From Vitreoscilla sp. (lineage in GTDB: Bacteria > Pseudomonadota > Gammaproteobacteria > Burkholderiales > Burkholderiaceae_C): a stretch of 49,970 bases of DNA. Under the pieces are notes generated by a model. That model was not told the DNA's origin and ran no database searches. It saw nothing but the letters and a program-made list of their open reading frames with translations. The stretch's first letter is position 1. Every line of letters starts with the position of its first letter. The position numbers and the translations under genes were made by a program. The stretch lies in contig JADMKA010000086.1 of NCBI GenBank assembly GCA_018780145.1, forward strand, positions 1-49,970, given 5' to 3'. Below, piece by piece: positions 35,161 through 42,444 of the stretch.

Positions 35161-35215
35161 GGCGGTTTCCCCCGGCTTGACGCTGCAGGACGGCGACTTA
35201 CCATTTGACGCCAGC
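35161..35215. promoter_or_regulatory. Tandem AraC-type sites between tauD-like gene and araC
   Basis: Site 1 (35189-35215) reads GACGGCGACTTACCATTTGA then CGCCAGC. Site 2, from 35161, repeats GGCGGTTTCC and ends in TTGACGC like site 1. The two GGCG starts are 31 bases apart, about three helical turns. AraC-family activators bind such direct repeats. Closely similar sequences occur at 41257 and 47423. Confidence 0.6.
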
Positions 35216-35226
35216 CTGCCCGCCCC

Positions 35227-36258
35227 ATGCACCACCTCGTCCGCGCCGCCAGCCTCACCAATTACATCGACGTGGCGCGCGCCGCCGGGCTGGACGCCCA
35301 CCGCATGCTGATGGATGCCGGCATCAGCCCCAGTGTGCTCGTCGAGCCCGACCTGAAGCTGCCCGCCGATCGCGTGGCCTGGCTGCTGGAGAAGTCCGCC
35401 AGCGCATCGGGCTTCGAGAGCTTCGGCCTGCGCATGGCCGAGTCGCGCCAGTTGTCCAACCTGGGCCCGGTGGGCCTGCTGGTGCGCGACCAGCCCACGC
35501 TGCGCGACTCCATCGCCGTGCTGCTGCGCTACCACGCGGCGCTCAACGGCTCGCTGGCCATCATGCTGGAGGAGACGGCCGGCCTGGTGGTGGTGCGCGA
35601 GGAGATCATCGTTGGCGCTGCCGTGCCGGTGCGCCAGGCCACCGAGCTGGCCATCGGGGTGTTGCTGCGCCTGATGCGCCGCATCCTGGGCGAGGACTGG
35701 CAGCCGCGCCGCGTGTGCTTCATGCACGCCCCGCCCAAGGACACCCACACGCACCTGCGCGTCTTCGGGCCCTGCGTGGAGTTCAACCACGACTTCAACG
35801 GCATTGTCTGCTCGAAGGCGGAGCTGGACGCCCGCAATGCCACCGCCGACCCGCTGATGGCCCGCTATGCCCAGCGCCTGTTGGACACCACGGTCGAACC
35901 CGAGACGCAGGGCGCCCTGGCAGAGGACGTGCGCCGCAGCGTGCTGCTGCTGCTGCCCAGCGGGCGCTGCAACATCGAGCAGGTGGCCGAGCACCTGGGC
36001 CTGGTCTGCCGCACGGTGCAGCGCCGCCTGGCCGAGCAGGGCCTGAGCTTCTCCGAGCTGGTCAACCAGCTCCGCGTGGAACTGGCCACGCGCTACGTGA
36101 CCCAGAGCGACAGGCCGCTGATCGACGTGGCCGCGCTGCTGGGCTTTGCGGCGCCAAGTGCGTTTTCGCGCTGGTACCAGCGGCAGTTCGGCTGCAGCCC
36201 GACGCAGAGCCGGGCGGGGCGAGAGGCGCCCGGGAACAGGGCGATCCCCACGCGCTGA
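35227..36258 (+). CDS. AraC family transcriptional regulator (OruR/ArgR-like)
   Basis: A 343-residue regulator. Residues about 20-200 form an arabinose-binding-domain-like sensor of the type in OruR and similar proteins (LPADRVAWLLEKSASASGFE, LGPVGLLVRDQPTLRDSI). Residues about 245-335 form the double HTH: CNIEQVAEHLGLVCRTVQRR, then LAEQGLSFSELVNQLRVELA, then the second HTH ending VAALLGFAAPSAFSRWYQRQ. It is divergent from the TauD-like dioxygenase. The recurrence of its candidate binding motif at other promoters in this region suggests a wider regulon. Confidence 0.93.
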   Translation: MHHLVRAASLTNYIDVARAAGLDAHRMLMDAGISPSVLVEPDLKLPADRVAWLLEKSASASGFESFGLRMAESRQLSNLGPVGLLVRDQPTLRDSIAVLLRYHAALNGSLAIMLEETAGLVVVREEIIVGAAVPVRQATELAIGVLLRLMRRILGEDWQPRRVCFMHAPPKDTHTHLRVFGPCVEFNHDFNGIVCSKAELDARNATADPLMARYAQRLLDTTVEPETQGALAEDVRRSVLLLLPSGRCNIEQVAEHLGLVCRTVQRRLAEQGLSFSELVNQLRVELATRYVTQSDRPLIDVAALLGFAAPSAFSRWYQRQFGCSPTQSRAGREAPGNRAIPTR

Positions 36259-36309
36259 CGCTCAAGCCCGGGGTGGTCCCAGGCGATGTCGACCGATGGC
36301 ATGGCGCGA

Positions 36310-36376
36310 CGATCTTACCCAGATCGACGCGTGCCCTGTCACCGGCGGCCAGGGTCGCGACCTGCCTTGTCGCGAC
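36310..36376. promoter_or_regulatory. Palindromic sites upstream of aldo/keto reductase
   Basis: CGATCT-TACCC-AGATCG (36310-36326) is a perfect inverted repeat. Further on, GTCGCGAC occurs twice, at 36354-36361 and 36369-36376, 15 bases apart; each copy is nearly self-complementary. These lie in the 161-base gap between araC and the reductase gene and suggest separate control of the latter. No regulator can be assigned. Confidence 0.4.
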
Positions 36377-36419
36377 ACAGCTGCCGGCCGCAGAATTCGT
36401 CCCCATCCAGGAGGACTCC

Positions 36420-37415
36420 ATGAACTACCGCAACCTTGGCAAGAGCGCGCTTCGCGTGTCCGAGCTTTGCCTCGGCACGATGATGTTCGCCGACCAGACC
36501 GGCCTCGACGAGGCGCGCTCCATCGTCGCCCACGCCCACGACAGCGGCGTCAATTTCATCGACACCGCCGACGTGTACTCGCGTGGCGGGTCGGAGACGA
36601 TGGTGGGCCAGTTGATCGGCGACACACGCCACGATTGGGTGCTCGCCACCAAGCTGGGCAACAAGATGTCGGACCGCCCGAACGAGTCGCAGTACTCCCG
36701 GGCCTGGGTGCTGCGCGAGTGCGAAGCCAGCCTGGCACGCCTGAACACGGATGTGATCGACATCTACTACCTGCACCGCGACTACAACGGCATGGATCTC
36801 GAAGAACCGCTGCGGGCGATCGACACGCTGATTCGTGCCGGAAAGATCCGCTACTGGGGGGTGTCCAATTTCCGTGGCTGGCGGATCGCCGAGGCCGTGC
36901 ACGTGGCGCGCGCGCTGGGCATGCCGGCACCCGTGGTCTGCCAGCCGTACTACAACCTGCTCAATCGGCAGCCCGAGGTCGAGATCCTGGAGGCGTGCCG
37001 GCACCACGGCATTGGCGTCGTGCCCTACAGCCCGATCGCCCGCGGCGTGTTGACCGGCAAGTACGCACCGAACACGGCGCCCGCGCTGGACACCCGGGCC
37101 GGCCGTGCGGACAGCCGGATGATGCAGACGGAGTTTCGTGAAGAGTCGCTGCGCATCGCGCAGGTCTTGCGGCAGCACTGCGAGGCCAAGGGCGTCGCGT
37201 TGGCCCATTTCGCGACGGCATGGGTGCTGGCGAACCGGGCCGTCAGTTCGGTGATCGCCGGCCCGCGCACGCTGGACCAGTGGCGCGACTATCTCGGTGC
37301 GCTGGCCTGCGAGATCACGGACGACGACGAATCGCTGGTCGACTCCCTGGTGAAACCCGGGCACCCGTCGACGCCGGGCTACAACGACCCCGCCTACCCG
37401 CTCGACGGGCGCTGA
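36420..37415 (+). CDS. Aldo/keto reductase
   Basis: A 331-residue NADPH-dependent reductase of the AKR superfamily. The catalytic tetrad is Asp and Tyr in NFIDTADVYSRGGSE, Lys in VLATKLGNKM and His in IYYLHRDYNGMD. The C-terminal NADP-binding part has VSSVIAGPRTLDQW. The layout resembles the AKR11/YhdN group. A strong GGAGG site fixes the ATG at 36420. It reduces aldehydes or ketones; beside the dioxygenase it may deal with an aldehyde released by that enzyme, which is inference. Convergent with the beta-helix gene. Confidence 0.92.
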   Translation: MNYRNLGKSALRVSELCLGTMMFADQTGLDEARSIVAHAHDSGVNFIDTADVYSRGGSETMVGQLIGDTRHDWVLATKLGNKMSDRPNESQYSRAWVLRECEASLARLNTDVIDIYYLHRDYNGMDLEEPLRAIDTLIRAGKIRYWGVSNFRGWRIAEAVHVARALGMPAPVVCQPYYNLLNRQPEVEILEACRHHGIGVVPYSPIARGVLTGKYAPNTAPALDTRAGRADSRMMQTEFREESLRIAQVLRQHCEAKGVALAHFATAWVLANRAVSSVIAGPRTLDQWRDYLGALACEITDDDESLVDSLVKPGHPSTPGYNDPAYPLDGR

Positions 37416-37440
37416 CGCAAGGCGGCAGGTTGGGCCGCGT

Positions 37441-39087
37441 TCAATGGCAGACCAGGTCGCCCTCGATCTGGCAATCACCGCCGTCGGTGTCATGCTCGTA
37501 GCACCGGGCATCCGCAGGCTGCGCGAGGCGGCCCAGCACGTGGGTGGCGCTCGACGCGATGTCGTAGCCGCCCACCTGGCAGTGGCCCTCGCCCACCACA
37601 TCGGAGGCCCGGTCCACCACCAGCGTGTTCCAGGCCGCCCCGGCCAATGCCACACGGTCGATCGGCCCGCTCTCGAGGTTGCAGCGCGCCTTCAGCGCCT
37701 GGATGCGCCGGCCACCGCCGCAGGAGAGTGCCTTGGCGCAGCCTGCGTCGCTGCCCTTCACCGCGCACTTGAAGTGCTTCTGCACGATGCGGGCGGGGTC
37801 GCAGCTGCTGGGCTGCGGCACCAGGCTGCCCGCCTGGCAAGCCATGCGCTGGGCGGCGCAGGTGGCGGCCTGCGGGTTGGCAAGGTCGAGGTCCATCGAT
37901 TCACCGTCACCCAACAGCATGGGCACGCTGGCGCGCCAGAAGCAGGCGGTGGAGGGCTCGGGCGCAGCCCCCACATGGTTGTTCACGAAGGTCCCGCCGA
38001 AGCCGTCCACGGCAGGCAGGGCCGCAGGCCCGGTGGCCACGTTGTCGATGAGGTAGCTGGGTCCGGCGGCCAGGTAGACCGTCAGCGCGCCGGCATTGAA
38101 GTGGTTGCCTTTGATCGCCGTGGAGTGGGCGTGGTCCAGGTTGTCGACACTGCTGCCATAGGGGTAGCCGGCATCGGCCTCGCAGTAGCTGCGGTTGCCG
38201 TTGCGCGACGCCACCCAGATGTGCGGCCAGCCAACGACCAGGCCCGATGCGTCCTGGAAGACATTGCCCAACAGGTCGTTCTTGACCGGCTCGTTGTGGC
38301 GCACGGTGCCCGCTTCGCCACAGTTCCTGTAGATGAACACGCCGCCCTTGGGGCTGGTGGCGAAGGTGTTGCCCTCGATGCGGTTCTCGGAGGAGCCGTC
38401 CACCGCGATCACCTCGCGCCCCGGCACGGTCTCGAAGCGGTTGTTCAGGATCTGGTGCTGGCCGCTCTCGGCGTCGAGGTAGATCACCGTGGAGCGGCCC
38501 TGCCCCACGAAGCGCGAGTTCTGGATCGTCACCGCCGTGGTGCCCATGTACAGGTAGGCGGCGATGTAGCCCTCCGGATCCACCGTCAGGTTGTCGAACA
38601 CGATGTGGGTGGGCGCGGCGTCGCGCATCAACTGGGTGTGGTTGGCGTTGGTGCGGGAGGAGTCGCGCACCGCGGGCGTGTTCTGCCCGCCCATGCCGGT
38701 GACGTTGATGTTGCCCTGGAGGGTGCAGTTCCTGACCGTGATGTCACGCGGCCGCTCCCAGCGGGTGTTTCCCTGGCCATCCAGATAGCTGCGGCTCTGG
38801 ATGTTGATGCGGGGCAGATCGGCGTTCAGGTCGGTGTGAGAGAGCGTGGCCCCGGCACAGTCCACCGTCACCCCATTGGAGACCGCACCCTGGGTGAAAT
38901 ACAGCGAGCGGGTGATCACCTCGCCCGGGGTCAGTGTGAGGTCGCAGTCGATCAGCACCGCACCGTCGCCGGGCAACGGCGGCGAGCGCAGCAGGGCCAG
39001 CTTGGCGGGGCTGCAGGCCTCCACCGCCTGGGCGCCGTGCGGCACGGTCGCCAGAACCACCAGCAGCGCACCCAGCCATCCCCGCAC
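37441..39087 (-). CDS. Secreted right-handed parallel beta-helix protein
   Basis: A 548-residue exported protein. The GTG start at 39087 has GGAGGG seven bases upstream; the Sec signal (WLGALLVVLATVPHGAQA) follows directly. Residues about 100-340 are rich in short N-containing turns such as ITVRNCTLQGNINVTGM, VTIQNSRFVGQG, HQILNNRF and NRIEGNTFA, the pattern of a right-handed parallel beta-helix like those of pectate-lyase-type proteins. The C-terminal 130 residues hold about ten cysteines and look like a separate disulfide-rich domain. No catalytic motif can be assigned. Possible roles are polysaccharide binding or cleavage, or adhesion. It is 50 bases after the quinone reductase gene and may share its transcript. 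Confidence 0.8.
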   Translation of the reverse strand: MRGWLGALLVVLATVPHGAQAVEACSPAKLALLRSPPLPGDGAVLIDCDLTLTPGEVITRSLYFTQGAVSNGVTVDCAGATLSHTDLNADLPRINIQSRSYLDGQGNTRWERPRDITVRNCTLQGNINVTGMGGQNTPAVRDSSRTNANHTQLMRDAAPTHIVFDNLTVDPEGYIAAYLYMGTTAVTIQNSRFVGQGRSTVIYLDAESGQHQILNNRFETVPGREVIAVDGSSENRIEGNTFATSPKGGVFIYRNCGEAGTVRHNEPVKNDLLGNVFQDASGLVVGWPHIWVASRNGNRSYCEADAGYPYGSSVDNLDHAHSTAIKGNHFNAGALTVYLAAGPSYLIDNVATGPAALPAVDGFGGTFVNNHVGAAPEPSTACFWRASVPMLLGDGESMDLDLANPQAATCAAQRMACQAGSLVPQPSSCDPARIVQKHFKCAVKGSDAGCAKALSCGGGRRIQALKARCNLESGPIDRVALAGAAWNTLVVDRASDVVGEGHCQVGGYDIASSATHVLGRLAQPADARCYEHDTDGGDCQIEGDLVCH

Positions 39088-39137
39088 GTTCGAGCCCTCC
39101 GTGGGGCCTGAGTCTAGCGGGTGGCAGGCGGCCGGGG

Positions 39138-40109
39138 TCAGGGCACCAGGATGGTGGCGCCCACGGTGGCGCGGCTCTCCAGCGCGCGGTGGGCCTCGGC
39201 GGCCTCGGCGAGCGGGAACACCTGCTGCGGCTTGCTGTGGATCTTGCCCTGCAGCACCATGTCGAAGAGCTCGTCGGCCATGGCCAGCAGGTTGGAGCGG
39301 GGCAGCGCGTAGTCCACCATCGCCGGGCGGGTGATCCACAGCGACCCCTTGGCAGCGAGCAAGGTCACGTCGAACACCACCGGGCCGGAGGTGCTGCCAT
39401 TGCTGACCAGCGTGCCCTTCTTCTGCAGGCAGTCCAGCGAGCCCATGAAGGTGTCCTTGCCGACCGAGTCGAAAACCACCGGCACGCCCTTGCCGCCGGT
39501 GATCTCCTTCACTCGGTCGACGAAGCTCTCCTTGTTGTAGTTGATGACGTGGGCGCAGCCGTGCGCCTTGGCCACCTCGGCCTTCTCGTCCGAGCCCACG
39601 GTGCCGATCATCGTCACGCCCAGCGCACGCGCCCATTGCGCGGCGATCAGGCCCACACCGCCGGCGGCCGCGTGGTAGAGGATCGTGTCGCCAGCCTTCA
39701 GCGGGTAGACCTGGCGGAACAGGTACTGAGCGGTCAGGCCCTTCATGATGATCGTGGAGGCGGTGCGGTCGGAGATGCCATCCGGGATCCTGATCAGCAC
39801 CTCCGCCGGCATCACCCGCGCCTCGGCGTAGGCGCCCAGGGGGCCCAGCATGTACCCCACGCGGTCGCCCGGCGCCAGGTAGGTGACGCCCTCGCCCACC
39901 GCCTCCACGACCCCCACCGCGTCGCTGCCGATGCCGTTGGGCAGCGCGGCCGGATAACGGCCGATGCGAAAGTAGATGTCGATGAAATTCACCGCGATGC
40001 CAGTGTGCCGCACGCGCACCTGGCCCGGGCCGGGCTCGCCGAGCTCGACGTCTTCGAGCCGGAGCACCTCCGGGCCACCGGTTTCGTGGAAGCGGATGGC
40101 CTTGGTCAT
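39138..40109 (-). CDS. qorA: NADPH:quinone oxidoreductase, zinc-independent MDR family
   Basis: A 323-residue member of the medium-chain dehydrogenase/reductase superfamily, QOR branch. It lacks the zinc cysteines. Family blocks: FHETGGPEVLRLEDVELGEP, VNFIDIYFRIGRYPAALPNG and the NADPH-binding motif ILYHAAAGGVGLIAAQWARA. INYNKESFVDRVKEITGG follows. It reduces quinones or alpha,beta-unsaturated carbonyls. Forty bases after the porin gene, same strand, so probably in one operon with it and under the site at 41257. Confidence 0.92.
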   Translation of the reverse strand: MTKAIRFHETGGPEVLRLEDVELGEPGPGQVRVRHTGIAVNFIDIYFRIGRYPAALPNGIGSDAVGVVEAVGEGVTYLAPGDRVGYMLGPLGAYAEARVMPAEVLIRIPDGISDRTASTIIMKGLTAQYLFRQVYPLKAGDTILYHAAAGGVGLIAAQWARALGVTMIGTVGSDEKAEVAKAHGCAHVINYNKESFVDRVKEITGGKGVPVVFDSVGKDTFMGSLDCLQKKGTLVSNGSTSGPVVFDVTLLAAKGSLWITRPAMVDYALPRSNLLAMADELFDMVLQGKIHSKPQQVFPLAEAAEAHRALESRATVGATILVP

Positions 40110-40149
40110 GGGGTTCTCCTTGGGTCGGATCAGGTGGCAGTGTGCAGGA

Positions 40150-41157
40150 TCAGAAGGCGTGCCGGATGCCCAGGTCCAGGCCGGTGGAGCCCTGGTTGGC
40201 TGCCGTCACGGCGCCATTCAGCGCGGCGTTGGCACCGTCGCTGTTGCCGATGCGGGCGTAGCTGCCGTACAGCGCGGTGCGCTTGGACAGGTGGTACACC
40301 GCGCCGATGCCGGTGCGCTTGGAGGTCCCGGCATCCACGCCGGCGGGGGTCTCGCGGCTGGCCTGGGCGTAGGAGGCTTTCAGCTCCAGTGCGCCGATGG
40401 CGTACATGCCACTGACCTGCAGGCCATGCGTGTCGAGGCTGTTGCCGCTGTTGGCGCGGTCGTACAGGCCATACAGCGTGAAGTCGCCGAACTTGTAGCG
40501 GGCGCCCACGGTGAGGCTGCTCAGGTCGTCGATGGCCGGGTTGTCGTAGCGGCCGAGGGCCACGTGGCCGGCGAAACCGCCGCCCTGGTAGCCGGCGCTG
40601 ACACCGGTGTACTTGCCTGGCGCGCCCTCACCGGCGCTGACCTGCGCGTTGGCCATGAAGCCGCCGAGGCCGGCCGGCGTCAGGTAGTTCACCGCATTGT
40701 TGGCGCGGATGTTGGCGGGCTGCGCGATCTCCATCGAGCCGAACAGCACCTGCTGTGCCGCCACGCCTTGGGGGCCGAAGGCGTCGTAGGTGGCGTGCAC
40801 CAGGAAGGTCGGCGTGTACACGCGTCCCAGCTGCAGCTCGCCCCAGCCGCCGGCCAGGCCGACGTAGCTCAGGCGGTTCCAGAACGCCGCCGGCGAGGCC
40901 TGCGTGCCGTTGTCGCTGTTCAGGCCATGCTCGATCAGGAAGTTGGCCTTCAGGCCGCCGCCGAGGTCCTCGGTGCCGCGAAAGCCCAGGCGGCTGCCCG
41001 CCAGGCCGCCGGTGCCGACCTGTTTGTTGTCGCTGACCGAGCCGGTGCCCATGCCGAGGTTGGTGTCCAGCACGCCATAGACGGTGACTGTGGATTGCGC
41101 CACGGCGGTGCCGCTCAGTGCGCAAAGGGCGGCCAGGGCCAGAAGGTGTCGGTTCAT
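40150..41157 (-). CDS. Outer-membrane porin, Burkholderiales (Gram-negative porin) type
   Basis: A 335-residue 16-strand porin. It has a signal peptide (LLALAALCALSGTAVAQ, cleaved before STVTVYGVLDTNLG). The strand pattern is typical: GLAGSRLGFRGTEDLGGGLK, WGELQLGRVYTPTF and a terminal strand ending in phenylalanine (LDLGIRHAF), as needed for BAM insertion. The start at 41157 has GGAGA upstream. The AraC-like motif lies 100 bases upstream of it. It likely passes the small anionic substrate used by the catabolic genes of this region. Confidence 0.94.
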   Translation of the reverse strand: MNRHLLALAALCALSGTAVAQSTVTVYGVLDTNLGMGTGSVSDNKQVGTGGLAGSRLGFRGTEDLGGGLKANFLIEHGLNSDNGTQASPAAFWNRLSYVGLAGGWGELQLGRVYTPTFLVHATYDAFGPQGVAAQQVLFGSMEIAQPANIRANNAVNYLTPAGLGGFMANAQVSAGEGAPGKYTGVSAGYQGGGFAGHVALGRYDNPAIDDLSSLTVGARYKFGDFTLYGLYDRANSGNSLDTHGLQVSGMYAIGALELKASYAQASRETPAGVDAGTSKRTGIGAVYHLSKRTALYGSYARIGNSDGANAALNGAVTAANQGSTGLDLGIRHAF

Positions 41158-41256
41158 CGAGTGCGTCTCCAGGTGGTTGCCGGGGTTCGCCCGCACGGGG
41201 CGGGTGCCGGTGTGGCCATTGTTGGAACTCGGGTGCCCCGGCGATTGGCAAACCGC

Positions 41257-41280
41257 GACGGCGGCTTTCCCATTGGCGAC
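41257..41280. promoter_or_regulatory. AraC-type motif upstream of the porin gene
   Basis: GACGGCGGCTTTCCCATTGG followed by CGAC aligns with the sites at 35189 and 47423 (shared GRCGRCTT-N2-CCATT-N-GCG). It lies 100 bases upstream of the porin start, in the same orientation relative to the gene as the other two. The 237-base gap (41158-41394) also contains the promoter of the divergent binding-protein gene, probably with the -10 TAAACT at 41354. Confidence 0.55.
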
Positions 41281-41394
41281 ATGGGATTGTGGCGGGCACG
41301 GCTACCGTGCCAACGGCGCCACGCCTGTCGATCCCCCCGGTGTGTTGTTGCCCTAAACTGGTGGCGCGAAGTCGCGTGGTGGGGCGGGGTGTCG

Positions 41395-42444
41395 ATGGCG
41401 AGAAGTTGGGTACCGGTGTCCGTGCTGCTCGCCCTGGCCTGCGTGCAGGCGGCGGCGGCGCCGATGTTGCGCGTGCTGGCGTGGCCCGGCTATGCAGAGC
41501 CCGAGGTCGTGCTCGAGTTCGAGTCCAGGACGGGCGCTCGTGTCGAACTGACGGTGATCGACACCGACGAATCGATGTGGCAGAAGCTCAACGCCAACGG
41601 GGGCACCGATTTCGACGTGTTCGCGGTGAACGTCGCCGAGTTGCAGCGCTACATCCGGGCCCAGTTGGTGCGGCCGGTGGATCCCGCTCTGATCCCGGCC
41701 ATCCGGACACAGCAACCGCGCTTCCGGCAGCGCACCGCGATTCCGGGGCTGGTGCACACGGCCGGTGGCGTGGCGCAAAGTTACGCGATCCCGTTCACCT
41801 ACTCCGAGATGGGCCTGATCTACGACAAGCGCCAGGTCAGCTCCCCCCCGGTCTCGATCGCGGCGCTGTGGGACAAGCGCTACCAGGGCAAGGTGCTGGC
41901 CTACAGTGGGGGCACGCACAACTTTTCGCTCGCCGCCCAGATGCTCGGGGCGCCGTCGCCGTTCAAGATCGAGGCGGCCATGTGGCCGCGCGCAGTGGAT
42001 GCCCTGATCGATCTGCGGCGCAACGCGCTGGGCTTCTACAACCAGCCCGAGGAGTCGATCGAGCTCTTCCGGCGCCACGGCGCGGCGCTGATGTACGCCA
42101 ACTACGGAACGCAGCAGCTGCATCTGCTGAAGGCCCAGGGGGTCGATGCGGGCTATGTGGTTCCGCGCGAAGGCGCTCTGGCGTGGCTCGACTGCTGGGC
42201 CATCACACGCCATGCCCGTGACCCCGGGCTGGCCCATGCCTGGATCGACATGCTGCTGGGCGAACAGGCAAGCCGCTTGCTGGTCCAGCGCCAGGGGCTG
42301 GCCAACACCACCAGCGAATCGGATTCGAGCCGGCCCGAGGTGCGCCTACTCTGGCTTGAACCGGTCGAAGACGCCGGTCGGCGGGAGTCCTTGTGGGCGC
42401 GCATTCGGTCCGGTGATCGCGCGTCGCGGGTGCTGGCGCCATGA
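41395..42444 (+). CDS. PotD/PotF-like periplasmic binding protein, coupled to a diguanylate cyclase
   Basis: A 349-residue periplasmic solute-binding protein of the polyamine-binding type. Signal peptide about residues 1-22 (VSVLLALACVQAAAAP). LRVLAWPGYAEPEVVLEFES then corresponds to the first strand of PotF/PotD. Further blocks are NGGTDFDVFAVNVAELQRYI, SYAIPFTYSEMGLIYDK and MYANYGTQQLHLL. Ligand residues cannot be verified without an alignment, so polyamine is only one option. No permease or ATPase gene is near. Instead its stop overlaps the start of a GGDEF protein by four bases, so it is likely a sensory, not a transport, protein. Confidence 0.85.
   Translation: MARSWVPVSVLLALACVQAAAAPMLRVLAWPGYAEPEVVLEFESRTGARVELTVIDTDESMWQKLNANGGTDFDVFAVNVAELQRYIRAQLVRPVDPALIPAIRTQQPRFRQRTAIPGLVHTAGGVAQSYAIPFTYSEMGLIYDKRQVSSPPVSIAALWDKRYQGKVLAYSGGTHNFSLAAQMLGAPSPFKIEAAMWPRAVDALIDLRRNALGFYNQPEESIELFRRHGAALMYANYGTQQLHLLKAQGVDAGYVVPREGALAWLDCWAITRHARDPGLAHAWIDMLLGEQASRLLVQRQGLANTTSESDSSRPEVRLLWLEPVEDAGRRESLWARIRSGDRASRVLAP

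Noticed and set aside
37444-39111. A 555-codon plus-strand frame opposite the beta-helix gene
   Set aside because: The minus-strand protein has a signal peptide, ribosome site and fold pattern; the antisense product has none.
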